From positions 1 through 64,000 of the forward strand of contig JAKQDD010000089.1 of NCBI GenBank assembly GCA_029556615.1: a stretch of DNA of 64,000 nt. Reading direction: 5' to 3'. How positions within the stretch are numbered: position 1 is the stretch's first letter; each line of letters begins with the position of its first letter. This document shows, piece after piece, positions 1-8,700 of this stretch. Origin of the DNA: Verrucomicrobiota bacterium (GTDB lineage Bacteria > Verrucomicrobiota > Verrucomicrobiia > Limisphaerales > J093). The translations under genes were made by a program, and so were the position numbers. The notes beneath the pieces were generated by a model. That model did not search any database. It was not told where the DNA came from and worked only from the letters and a program-made list of their open reading frames with translations.

Positions 1-2592
1 ACGACTGCAGCGCTGACGGTCAACTACCAAGTCGCGGGCAGTGCAACTTCAGGCGTGGACTACACGACCCTGCTGATCAGTGTGACGTTCCCGGCGGGTG
101 CGGCGACGATCGTTAGGAGGGTGGAGCCAATCGACGACACCTTGGTCGAGGGGCCTGAGACCGTGGTCCTGACGCTGCTTGCGGGAGCAGGGTATACGCC
201 CGGGAACTCGAGTACCGCGACAGTCACAATCGCTGATAACGACCCGGCTGTTGTCACAGTTGCTGCGATAGACGCCTCTGCCGTTGAGGGAACACAGCCG
301 GGTGTCTTCCGGTTCACCCGGACCGGCCCGACAACTGCGGAGCTGACGGTCAACTTCGAAGTCGGCGGCAGCGCCACTTCAGGCGTGGACTACACGCCCT
401 TGCTGGCCAGTGTGAAGTTCCTGGCGGGTGCGGCGACGGCCGATAAGAGGGTCGATCCCATCGACGACACCTTGGTCGAGGGACCTGAGACCGTGGTGCT
501 GACGCTGCTTGCGGGAGCAGGATATACCGAGAGCCCCAACACCGCGACAGTCACAATCGCTGACAACGACCCGGCCGAGCAGCTTGTGGAACTCCTCTGG
601 CAATACCGCGCCAATGACGCGGGGATAGGGCGGTTGCATGCCTGGCTGATGGGGCCGACAGGGAAGGCAGGAGACAAGTCCTATGGTGAGGTGGCCAAAG
701 TGGGAGGATGGCGGGTGGTGGCCAAGGGAGACTTCACGGGAGATGGCATCGATGACTTGGTGTGGCAGCACGCAACAGGACAGGTGGCGATCTGGCCGAC
801 CGATGGGTCTTCGATTCTGCAGAACGAGGCCGAGTTCATCTCCCTGAACAACCCGGACTGGCAAGTGGTCGGTGCCGGCGACTTCGATGGCGACGGGAAG
901 ACCGATCTCTTGCTCGAGCACAGGGCCAACTTCCTGCACATCTGGCTCATGGACGGCATGCAGCCGAAGCCCGGCGGCGGTGTCGGCCTCGGCCAGTGGA
1001 CCATGCCCGCGTGGCGCGTCGCCGGAGTGGCAGACATGACCGGCGACGGCAAGCCGGACATCGTCTGGCAACACTGGGGCGGGTGGGTGCACGTTTGGAG
1101 GATGGACGGAACGAAGGTCGTTTGGAAGCCCGACGGGAAGAGCCTCGAGGGCTGCGGACTCAACATCGTGATGGAGCCACCGTGGGATCTGGTGACTGTG
1201 GGGGATTACACCGGGGACGGTCATGCCGACCTGGTGTTTCAGCACCGGTTGGACGGCAAAGTCGCGGTTCAACCGCTGAAGGTCTCGTCCGGCTGTCCGG
1301 TGGCGGACGATGCCGACCGTGTATTCTGTCCTCCGTTGAAGCCGCAGTGGAGAGTTGCGGGCCCCCTGCCATACCGTGACGAGCTGCGGGTCATCAGCTT
1401 GCGCGATTTGCTGGATTTTGGCACATGCCGCGTGGGGGCTACGAAGTTGCAGTACTTGCGGATCCACAACGATTCGCTTCCGGAGTTGCGTATCACGAAA
1501 GTCGAGTGTCCCGAGGGTTTCTCGTGCGATTGGACTGGAGCGATAGCTTCAGGCGCCTTCGTAGACGTGCCGATCACGTTTGTTCCTGAAGAGTCTGGGG
1601 ACTACGTCGGCACGGTGACATTCATCTGCCCGGGTGCCACGGGGAAGGCCTTTATCAACGTCAGGGGGCGAGGAGCGGACTTGACCTGTCCGAAGGTGGA
1701 TTTCAATGACGATGGGGTGGAGGATCTCCTCTGGCAGCACGTCAGCGGCGACCTGAATGCGTGGCTCATGGGCGGTCCCTGCAAAGTGGGGGACTTGCCG
1801 CTGCCCGATGCAGGAGACCTCCGGGATTGGCTGCTTGTTGGCACACGCGACTTCACCGGGGATTGCCGCCCGGACCTTGTGTGGCAGCACCCCGCAGGTC
1901 CGGTTCGGATCACCCCCTGGGATGGCAGCGCGCTCCGCCGCGATCAGGAGCGTACAGTCTTCCTCCCCGACCGTTCGTGGCAGGTGGTCGGCCTGGCAGA
2001 CTTCGATGGCGATGGAGGCACGGACATTCTGCTGCAGCACACTGCTGGCTGGCTGCACATTTGGCTGATGGATGGACTCGAGATGCGAGGGACGGGCAAA
2101 GGTCTGAATCAGTGGCCCTTGCCTGGATGGCGTATCGCCGGTGTGGCCGATATGACCGGGGACAGCAAACCGGACATCGTGTGGCAGCATTCCACCGGCC
2201 TGATCCACGTGTGGCAGTTGAACGGTACCGACTTGGTCTTTACGGGCACACCGGCCAGGATCAAGGGCTACGGCCTCCAGCGCTCGCCAATCTATGGGTG
2301 GGATCTCGTAGGCCTCCTGGACTGCACGGGTGACGGCCAGGCGGATCTCTCGCTGCGGAACCGATTCGACGGTCGCATGGCACTCTGGCCATTGACGCTC
2401 GTCAATGCTCAGGCCCAACCTGTGGTCACCGGGCAGATGGACTGCGGGTCGTTGCCGAGCCGGTACTGGCGGATCGCCGGGCCGCTCGGGTACCAAACCA
2501 CCATCGGCGCTGGCGTCGGCCTTCTCTCGGACGAGGAGGGTCTGGATCTCGACAGCAACCTGATCGATTTCCTGGACCCTGGTCTTGAATGA
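1..2592 (+). CDS. Secreted Calx-beta / FG-GAP (VCBS) repeat protein, 5' partial
   Basis: The reading frame is open from base 1, so the start lies outside the window; only the C-terminal 863 residues are visible. It opens with Calx-beta repeats (two copies with a 330-bp period, typical phrase GSATSGVDYT). Two similar modules of FG-GAP/VCBS type follow, with calcium-binding loops such as DFTGDGIDDLVWQH and DFDGDGKTDLLLEH. Between them, around codons 480-575, is an immunoglobulin-like segment resembling the DUF1573 / choice-of-anchor type (LDFGTCRVG...). Both modules end on similar words (WRVAGPLPY, WRIAGPLGY), so the second is probably an internal duplication of the first. Such proteins are extracellular, calcium-stabilised and often adhesive; that role is inferred from the family. 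No C-terminal sorting signal is recognised. Confidence 0.85.
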   Translation, partial: TTAALTVNYQVAGSATSGVDYTTLLISVTFPAGAATIVRRVEPIDDTLVEGPETVVLTLLAGAGYTPGNSSTATVTIADNDPAVVTVAAIDASAVEGTQPGVFRFTRTGPTTAELTVNFEVGGSATSGVDYTPLLASVKFLAGAATADKRVDPIDDTLVEGPETVVLTLLAGAGYTESPNTATVTIADNDPAEQLVELLWQYRANDAGIGRLHAWLMGPTGKAGDKSYGEVAKVGGWRVVAKGDFTGDGIDDLVWQHATGQVAIWPTDGSSILQNEAEFISLNNPDWQVVGAGDFDGDGKTDLLLEHRANFLHIWLMDGMQPKPGGGVGLGQWTMPAWRVAGVADMTGDGKPDIVWQHWGGWVHVWRMDGTKVVWKPDGKSLEGCGLNIVMEPPWDLVTVGDYTGDGHADLVFQHRLDGKVAVQPLKVSSGCPVADDADRVFCPPLKPQWRVAGPLPYRDELRVISLRDLLDFGTCRVGATKLQYLRIHNDSLPELRITKVECPEGFSCDWTGAIASGAFVDVPITFVPEESGDYVGTVTFICPGATGKAFINVRGRGADLTCPKVDFNDDGVEDLLWQHVSGDLNAWLMGGPCKVGDLPLPDAGDLRDWLLVGTRDFTGDCRPDLVWQHPAGPVRITPWDGSALRRDQERTVFLPDRSWQVVGLADFDGDGGTDILLQHTAGWLHIWLMDGLEMRGTGKGLNQWPLPGWRIAGVADMTGDSKPDIVWQHSTGLIHVWQLNGTDLVFTGTPARIKGYGLQRSPIYGWDLVGLLDCTGDGQADLSLRNRFDGRMALWPLTLVNAQAQPVVTGQMDCGSLPSRYWRIAGPLGYQTTIGAGVGLLSDEEGLDLDSNLIDFLDPGLE

Positions 2593-3166
2593 GCCTGGGG
2601 CGGTCCACTTCCGCCAGCGCATCGCGTTGACAAACGGAGACGGTGGAGCCGTTGGCGGTCTGGGCTTACCCGCGCCGAGAAGCGACAGTGCCATCGAGCG
2701 CGAATTGCAGCCCGTCGCAGACGCCAAGGAGGTCAGGTCGGCAGAGGGCAGCGAGGGCCCCCTCCACCGTTGCTCCGCCTCTGCGGGCTCGGCGTGCTCT
2801 GCGGGAATCCCTGCCAGCAGGTGCACCCACGCCGGTCACCGGGCTTGCGAGTCTCGCGCAGAGACCGCGAGGCTGCCAAGGCGCCACGACGCAAAGGAAA
2901 GATCAGAGGACTTCATCCGGCTGACCTCTGACCTCTGACCTCTGTCCTCTGTCATCTGTCATCTGACCTCTGTCCTCGTCCCCCCTTGGGCCCTGGCGTC
3001 TTGGCGCCTTTGCGTTGACTGCCCCCTCGATCCGGTCTTCCTCGTATTCCGCGTGTTCCGAGGTTCCCTTCTTCGACTGCCCTGCAAACCCGTGCTCCAC
3101 CCTGAATCGGTGTGGGAACCATCAACCTCGGCGACCGGCGCCGCGCACCGCCTCGCTCTGGTTCCG
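2593..3166. other. Repeat-rich intergenic region between convergent genes
   Basis: This 574-bp gap lies between the stop codons of two convergent genes. I find no convincing gene in it. It holds several short, partly tandem G/A-rich motifs on the minus strand (words such as CGCAGAG, GCCAAGGCGCC, ACGCAAAGG, GGAACACGCGGAATACGAGGA) and a 7-bp tandem array. The low-complexity peptides that can be read from it (for example RGQMTDDRGQRSEVRGQ) look like translated repeats and not like protein. Confidence 0.7.
2921..2976. repeat. Tandem heptamer array, eight units
   Basis: Eight consecutive 7-bp units with consensus CTGWCMT (CTGACCT, CTGTCCT or CTGTCAT) fill these 56 bases. G/A-rich words are arranged around it in opposite orientation: AAGGCGCCACGACGCAAAGG just left and, on the other strand, ACGCAAAGGCGCCAAGACG just right. 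Related low-complexity arrays are, from memory, common in gaps of this phylum. The function is unknown. Confidence 0.75.
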
Positions 3167-4216
3167 TCAGGGCGCGGCGTAGCCGGACTGCAACCGATAG
3201 TACTTCGGCGCCTTCAGCCCGACGGAAAAGGCCGGGTCCAGCCAAGTCGCGGTCCCGCCCGTCCCGGGCACTTTTCCGAGCGCCGTGGGTGCCCAGGGGA
3301 CGAGCGTGGGCGAGGCGATGACGGTGTATTCGTAGCCCTCGAGCGATGGCCAGGAGAGCTGGATCTTGGGAGGTGCGAGGGCGATCGCGAGCGAGGCGGG
3401 CACGGGCGGCGTCACGGTCCCGGTATCGAGCGCACGCAGGGCCTCGAGCTGGGCGAGATCGAGCGCGCCGGCGGAACCGGACGCTAGGTGGACCCGGAAA
3501 TTGTCCATCCAGGCATCGCAGGGTTGGGTGGGCTGGCTGCCTATCGGGTTGTTCCCGAGCACGAATTGCCCTCCGGGAAAGCGTACATTGGGCCCGGCAG
3601 GAATCGTGGCCGTCGACAACGGGACGACCGCCGTCGACCGGGTTCCCCGATAGAACCGGACGTTGTCGGTGTCTGCCGTGCCATCGTAGGTCGCGGCGAA
3701 GAAGACCCACTCCTCGGTGGGCGGGAATTGCTCGTACGCCCCGACAAAAGTGCCATCAAAGGCGAGAACAAGCCCACTGTAGAAGAGGTAAGACTGGTTG
3801 TTGGCATTCCACCAGAAGAGGCGGCCGAACCGGCCGAATTCCGTCCCCGCCGTCACCCGGAGCCAGCCGGACAGCGTAAACGAGTCCATCGACGGGAAGA
3901 CCGTGTACTCCGTGGCGACGGCCCGGCCGCCGAGGCCGTCGGTCCCCATGGCTGTCGAGGCCGTGTTGTCGAAGGCGCGATCCTGGGGCAGGCCGCTGAC
4001 GCCGCTGCCGGTTGTTCCGTGCCAGTCGGCCGGCTGGCCTTCCTGCGCCTCGAACGCGAGGATCATCGGTTCGTTGCCGGAGCTGGCGGCAAGCCGGCCC
4101 CGCTCGTTGAATCCGAATTCGAGATAGGGCGAGGCCGCGAAGGCGACGGTGCTGGCGAGACCGCCGATCAGAACGGAGCCGCGGATCCACCGAGGGAGGA
4201 GACAAGAGGCGTTCAT
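3167..4216 (-). CDS. Secreted LamG-like (concanavalin A-like) domain protein
   Basis: 349 residues. A signal peptide (about residues 1-27, basic start then IRGSVLIGGLASTVAFA) is followed by a beta-rich lectin-like domain. Within it, FTLSGWLRV, EEWVFFAATYDG and DNFRVH match the usual LamG/Laminin_3 pattern. A C-terminal FN3-like segment ends in PKYYRLQSGYAAP, the same style of ending as the gene upstream. An AGGAAA Shine-Dalgarno sequence seven bases before the ATG supports the start. It begins 21 bp after the large autotransporter-repeat gene on the same strand and is probably co-transcribed with it. A role in binding carbohydrate or matrix at the cell surface is inferred from the fold only. 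Confidence 0.75.
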   Translation of the reverse strand: MNASCLLPRWIRGSVLIGGLASTVAFAASPYLEFGFNERGRLAASSGNEPMILAFEAQEGQPADWHGTTGSGVSGLPQDRAFDNTASTAMGTDGLGGRAVATEYTVFPSMDSFTLSGWLRVTAGTEFGRFGRLFWWNANNQSYLFYSGLVLAFDGTFVGAYEQFPPTEEWVFFAATYDGTADTDNVRFYRGTRSTAVVPLSTATIPAGPNVRFPGGQFVLGNNPIGSQPTQPCDAWMDNFRVHLASGSAGALDLAQLEALRALDTGTVTPPVPASLAIALAPPKIQLSWPSLEGYEYTVIASPTLVPWAPTALGKVPGTGGTATWLDPAFSVGLKAPKYYRLQSGYAAP

Positions 4217-4237
4217 TGGGGTTTCCTGGGATTGGGG

Positions 4238-7200
4238 TCAGGGTTGTTCGAGACGATAGAATCGCGGTGTGGCGGCCGGTGTGTTGGTCACGGTGTACCG
4301 GCCGTCGACGACCCGGGGCGGGGCCGGCAGCGGTTGCCACGAGCCCGGCGGGCCAAGGCCCGGCGTCTCCTCGGCCTGATAGTGGTAGGCGGCAGTGCTC
4401 CACTCGAGGGCCACCTCGCCCGCTCCCGCGGGCCGGATGCGGAGCGTGGGCTGGCAGCTCCCGCCGCTCAAGACGACTTTGTAGGACCCGCCGTCCGTGA
4501 CTCCGCCGGGCCGGTGGACCACGAGCACGACGCGCTGGTTGGCTTCGAGGTTGAACGAGCACGTCGCCTCGATGTTGTTATTATCACTGAAGTTGCCGGG
4601 GCAGGCCCACGCGTTGCGCCGGGGGTCCTCCGGAAAGAACTCGTTGGTGTAGACAACGCAGAAGAAGGGCTGCGGGCTCGTGAGCGTGAGGCTGACGCAG
4701 GCGTTCGACTCGCCGTTCACGAGAGTGAACGCGGCATAGCGTGTCGGAGCGTCGGCGAACTTGACGAGCCCCCCCTCGAGCCCGCAGGTCGTCCCTGTGC
4801 CGGTTGGATCGTACGCTCCCGCCATGAGGGGCGTGTCCGGGCCGATCAGACCCCGGATGGTCTGGTCCGGGCAAATCTCACACACGCCGCCTCCATCCTC
4901 CACCGGTGCGGTAGGCACCCCGGGCAACGTCACGAGCGTCTGGGCGATCATCCCAGTCGGCATGTAGAGGTTCAGATGCGCGCGCAGGTCGCCCCCGACC
5001 GGGAAACTCGGGAACGTGGCGAGCTTGAACGGGGTCAGGGAAGCCGATTGCGCCCCGGGGGCGAGGTCCGGGTAGGCGGCCTGATCCTGGAAGAGCGCCC
5101 CGGAGATGATGGGAAGCAATTGGATTGTGAGACCCGAGACGGTGTCGGGCAGGCCGTTCGAGATCACAAGGGTCAGCTCGCTGCATTCGTTCGGATCAAC
5201 GATGCCATTGCCGTTGCCATCCGCGAGCGTCCACTCGACGGGGGTCAGGATCGGGCCCACGTAGGTGAGCGACACGTCGTTGCCGTCGCCGCCCGCATAG
5301 CTGATGCGGAATTGGCCCCAGCCCACCGTGATCAGCGTGTCCTCGGGCAGGCCGTCAAACGTGCCGCTGACGGCGTCCGTGCCGTCGTTGTTGATGAGGA
5401 CCCGTTGGGACCCGGGCAGGCCGAGGAGAGCCCCGGCGGTGTTCAGGGTCAGCCGCGGGCTGTTCAGCGTCACGGTGCCGCGAACAACAAGCCGGTCGCT
5501 CAGACCGGACTGGAGATCGGCCGACACTTCGCAGGCGGCTTCGAGCCGGAGGTTCCCCGTGGTCAGGAGGGCGACGCCGGGCCCCGGCGCGATCGATCCG
5601 CTGAGCCCGGTGACGTCCCCGACCATGCCATCGCCGGCGAGCGCGCCGTCGCCGGTCACCACGACCGGGCTGGTCGGCTGGTTGCCGTTGACGACCAGCA
5701 CCCCGGTGTCGACGAAGGTGACGCCGGTATAGGTGTTATGGCCGGTCAGAGTCAACGTGCCGCCGGAGCCATGCATGTAGAGGCCGCGAGTGCCGTCGGC
5801 AACGCCCGAAATCAGCCCTGCGAACACGGCGTCCGCCCCGCCGTTCAACGTCAGTCGGGCCGTCCCCGCCCCGCCAAACAGCACGTTCCCCTCCCCCTGG
5901 ATCGTCCCGATGCCATCCTTCTGGTCGTTCAGATCGAAGACGCCGGAGGCGGCCATGATCACCGCCGACCGATAGTCAATCTGCGTCGAGCGCAGCAGAC
6001 GGACGGTATCGGCGCCCACGCCGTCGCCGATGTAGAGGTTGCCGAGGACGGCGCCGTCCATGGCGGATTTGTCGAGCTCGAGCGTGCCCTGGTTCACGAT
6101 GATGTCGCCGGTCAGCGTGTTGGCTTGATCTCCCGCGAACCGCAGGAGGCCGTCCCCGAGCTTGACCAGAGCTCCGCCGCCGTCGAGTGCGCTGTCGAGG
6201 AGGAAGGAGGCGGCGCCGTCGATGTTCAAAGTCGCCCCGTGGGACAGGGTGACCTTCGCGTGATTCTGCACAGCGGCCAGGACGCGGAGGGCGCCTTGCC
6301 CCACGGGCCCGCCACCGGTGAGGGTGAGCGGCTCGGACAACGCATCCGTGGGTGCCCTTAGCACGAGCGCGGCCCCGGCCGCCACGACCGTGCCTCCCGA
6401 CGCGGCGCCGAGGGCCTGGGCGTGGGCGGCCTGGACGGATCCCTCTTCAATCGAGAGGTTCCCGGTGAACGTGTTGGCGTTCGCCAACCAGAGGCTGCCT
6501 CCTCCGCGCTTGACCACGCCCCCCGTGAAGCCGGGACTGTCCTCGATGACGGCATTAATGCGCAGCCCGTGCAGACTGAGTCCCGATGCGACCTCGGTCA
6601 CGACTGCGCGCGGCAGCCGGAGAGTGCCCTCGATTTCGGCGTCGTCGGTCGAGCTGGTCGCCTGGATGCTCCCGGTGATCTCGAGCGTTCCCAGCCGGGT
6701 ATCCGTCAAGCCGCCGCTCATGATCAAATCGCGGGCAACATGATGCTCCTTGTTGAGGAGGAGGGTGCCGCTGCGCAGCACCGTGAGAACGGCCGAGGCG
6801 GGGAACTGGCCGCTGTAGACGGGATTGACGACGTGGGGTCCGCCCGCCTTGCCGCCCACGGTGAGCTCGACGCCCACCGCCGCCACGCCGGAGGGTTTGC
6901 GGAGGGTCAACAGGGAACAGTGGGCGGTCGTCGGACCGGTGTAGGTGTTCGCCTCGGTGCCGGTGAACTCGATGGTGTTGCCTTCGAGAACGAGGCCCCC
7001 GTCGCCCTGGAGACTGCCGCTGAACACGAGCGTGTCTGCGGCATCCACCGTCACGATCTCGTTGAGCATCACCCGGCCCGCCCATCCGCAATCGCCGCGG
7101 GCCGCCAAGACCACGCCGTGGACCGCAGGCGTGCTGAGGGAGAGGCGTTTCGGGCCAATCTGGGCGTCGACAAGCTCGAGCCGGCCCGGGTCGTTGACGC

Positions 7201-8362
7201 TTACTCCGCCCGTGTCCAGGCCCAGCGCGTAATCCGTGGCGGCGATCAAGCAGCCATCGCTGATCGTGGTCAACCCGCCGTAGGTGTTGTCCCCGCTGAG
7301 CCGCAGGGTGCCGGCGCCGGTCTTGGTCAAGCCCGCGTCGATGACAAAGGGGGGCGAACCGCTCGATCCCCCGATGATCACCGCCTGGATCCACAGGTCG
7401 TCGGCGGCGGTTCCGTCCGCGACGTCCACGACCCGCGTGTACTGTCCCAGGTGCAGCCGCCCCTGGATCACCGACGCGTTCGCGTCGGCAAGGCTCGACA
7501 CCGGGCCATTCACTTGGAGCGTGCCCGCGCCGGTCGTGAGGGTTCCTCCCTGCAATGTCAGTGATCCGGCGTTCCCCCGATAGCCGTCGAGGTTCATTAG
7601 TCCCTGGCGAACCGTCACTGCCGAGGTGCCCGAGAGTTGGTTATCGGCTCTCCAGAGCGCCGACGACTGAACCGTCAGGTTGCCGGGAACGGCGAGCCCG
7701 GTCGCTTTGGCGAGATGCAGCCATCCGGCTTGGACCGTGCACGTGCCGGAGAAGGTGTTCGGGTTCGGGCCGTCCAGGATAGCGGTTCCCGTGCCCCTCT
7801 TGACGAGGGCCCCGGTCCCGCTGATCGCGCCGCTCAGGGTCATCGTGCCCGCGGCATCCAGCGTGAGCGAATTGGCGCCGAGGGCGATGTCGCCCGAAAC
7901 CACCAGCGTCGACAGGACACTGCCCACATCGAAGGTCTGGCGGGCCTCGAGATTGAGAGGCAACTCGATACGGTTCTCGCCGGTAATGCCGCTGGCGCCA
8001 ACGCCGCCGGCAACCGCCAGGGTGTTGCCGCGGAGCCTGTAGCCGCCTCCCGTGCCCGTGAAGGTCATGCTGCCAATCGATAGCGAAGGGAAGTCGTTGG
8101 TGTTCACCTTGCGGGCCGCGCTGAACGGGAACACCAGGTCGTCCCCGTCCCGAGGCAGGCCGCTCGCCCAGTTCGCCGCCGTGCGCCAGTAGGCATCGGT
8201 GCCCGCGCCGGTCCACGTGCGCTCGACCCCCCAACCGGTGGCCGACCCCCCGGCAAGCCACGCCAACGCCAAGCCGATCCGGAGAAGGCGACCAGCGCGG
8301 TCGAACAGGCAAGGGCGCACGGCCAGGGTGCAGTGAGACGCGGGGGACAGAATGGGGTTCAT
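4238..8362 (-). CDS. Large secreted protein with autotransporter-associated beta-strand repeats
   Basis: 1374 residues. The ATG at 8362 was chosen over an in-frame start 97 codons upstream because a clear AGGAG (8368-8372) lies five bases before it, and a signal-like hydrophobic run follows (about residues 28-45). The body is a parallel beta-helix type array. I count at least six repeats of the autotransporter-associated beta-strand family (TIGR02601 type), with phrases such as GDNTYGGLTTI, EANTYTGPTTA, ANTFTGNLSI and HNTYTGVTFV. No C-terminal outer-membrane barrel is visible. Instead there is a segment with DGNGNGIVDPNECSEL and a final FN3-like module ending FYRLEQP. The protein is presumably exported to the surface; type II secretion is a possible route, since that system is encoded in this window. 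The substrate or partner is unknown. Confidence 0.8.
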   Translation of the reverse strand: MNPILSPASHCTLAVRPCLFDRAGRLLRIGLALAWLAGGSATGWGVERTWTGAGTDAYWRTAANWASGLPRDGDDLVFPFSAARKVNTNDFPSLSIGSMTFTGTGGGYRLRGNTLAVAGGVGASGITGENRIELPLNLEARQTFDVGSVLSTLVVSGDIALGANSLTLDAAGTMTLSGAISGTGALVKRGTGTAILDGPNPNTFSGTCTVQAGWLHLAKATGLAVPGNLTVQSSALWRADNQLSGTSAVTVRQGLMNLDGYRGNAGSLTLQGGTLTTGAGTLQVNGPVSSLADANASVIQGRLHLGQYTRVVDVADGTAADDLWIQAVIIGGSSGSPPFVIDAGLTKTGAGTLRLSGDNTYGGLTTISDGCLIAATDYALGLDTGGVSVNDPGRLELVDAQIGPKRLSLSTPAVHGVVLAARGDCGWAGRVMLNEIVTVDAADTLVFSGSLQGDGGLVLEGNTIEFTGTEANTYTGPTTAHCSLLTLRKPSGVAAVGVELTVGGKAGGPHVVNPVYSGQFPASAVLTVLRSGTLLLNKEHHVARDLIMSGGLTDTRLGTLEITGSIQATSSTDDAEIEGTLRLPRAVVTEVASGLSLHGLRINAVIEDSPGFTGGVVKRGGGSLWLANANTFTGNLSIEEGSVQAAHAQALGAASGGTVVAAGAALVLRAPTDALSEPLTLTGGGPVGQGALRVLAAVQNHAKVTLSHGATLNIDGAASFLLDSALDGGGALVKLGDGLLRFAGDQANTLTGDIIVNQGTLELDKSAMDGAVLGNLYIGDGVGADTVRLLRSTQIDYRSAVIMAASGVFDLNDQKDGIGTIQGEGNVLFGGAGTARLTLNGGADAVFAGLISGVADGTRGLYMHGSGGTLTLTGHNTYTGVTFVDTGVLVVNGNQPTSPVVVTGDGALAGDGMVGDVTGLSGSIAPGPGVALLTTGNLRLEAACEVSADLQSGLSDRLVVRGTVTLNSPRLTLNTAGALLGLPGSQRVLINNDGTDAVSGTFDGLPEDTLITVGWGQFRISYAGGDGNDVSLTYVGPILTPVEWTLADGNGNGIVDPNECSELTLVISNGLPDTVSGLTIQLLPIISGALFQDQAAYPDLAPGAQSASLTPFKLATFPSFPVGGDLRAHLNLYMPTGMIAQTLVTLPGVPTAPVEDGGGVCEICPDQTIRGLIGPDTPLMAGAYDPTGTGTTCGLEGGLVKFADAPTRYAAFTLVNGESNACVSLTLTSPQPFFCVVYTNEFFPEDPRRNAWACPGNFSDNNNIEATCSFNLEANQRVVLVVHRPGGVTDGGSYKVVLSGGSCQPTLRIRPAGAGEVALEWSTAAYHYQAEETPGLGPPGSWQPLPAPPRVVDGRYTVTNTPAATPRFYRLEQP

Positions 8363-8700
8363 ACGGACTCCTCGATACCTACGGCCCCAGGGTGATCCTC
8401 GAAGCATCAGGGTCGACACGCCGGGGTTGCATTCGCGCCGACAATGCCACACGTGGACCACGAACGGAAAGGAGATTCTGGAAGAAAGCCCCGCTTCGGA
8501 CGCACGACGATGTTCTTGAGCAAGAGCCGATGTGACTGCCGTGTTGATTTCATGCTGTACCCGCCCGCGTCGAGGGCGGCCCGGGGGCTGTCCGTGTTCC
8601 CCGTCCCCGGCCGCGGTCAGCGCCCGCGGCTGCCGGGTCAGGCTCTCACGCATTCGAGCACGCTTGCGTCAGACGGCGGAAGCCGGTCAACTGGATCGCA
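8363..8700. other. Divergent intergenic region (promoters expected)
   Basis: This 338-bp region separates the divergent autotransporter-repeat gene and the glycosidase-like gene, so it should hold both promoters. I see no convincing -35/-10 pair. The AGGAG of the minus-strand gene is at 8368-8372. A REP-like hairpin lies at 8610-8630. Open frames crossing the region look like chance frames. Confidence 0.5.
8610..8630. repeat. REP-like palindrome, copy 1
   Basis: A perfect 7-bp inverted repeat, GCCGCGG / CCGCGGC, surrounds the 7-nt loop TCAGCGC. The same 21 bases occur at 57871-57891 in another gap. Weaker similarity extends about 20 bases to the left (CGTGT.CC...CCC). Confidence 0.7.

Noticed and set aside
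2921..2976. The heptamer array as a CRISPR
   Set aside because: Units are 7 bp and directly adjacent, with no spacers and no cas genes in the window.
2903..3100. A small protein in the gap after the first gene
   Set aside because: The translation is made of repeat words (RGQMTDDRGQRSEVRGQ), which reflects the nucleotide array and not selection on protein.
3488..6361. A 957-codon open frame on the plus strand opposite the autotransporter-repeat gene
   Set aside because: It is antisense to a gene with clear repeats, signal peptide and Shine-Dalgarno; its protein is Arg/Gly/Glu-rich without domains, as usual for shadow frames in high-GC DNA.
8363..8653. A 97-residue N-terminal extension of the autotransporter-repeat protein
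   Set aside because: The extension is Arg-rich without a signal, while the ATG at 8362 has AGGAG five bases upstream and a hydrophobic leader after it.
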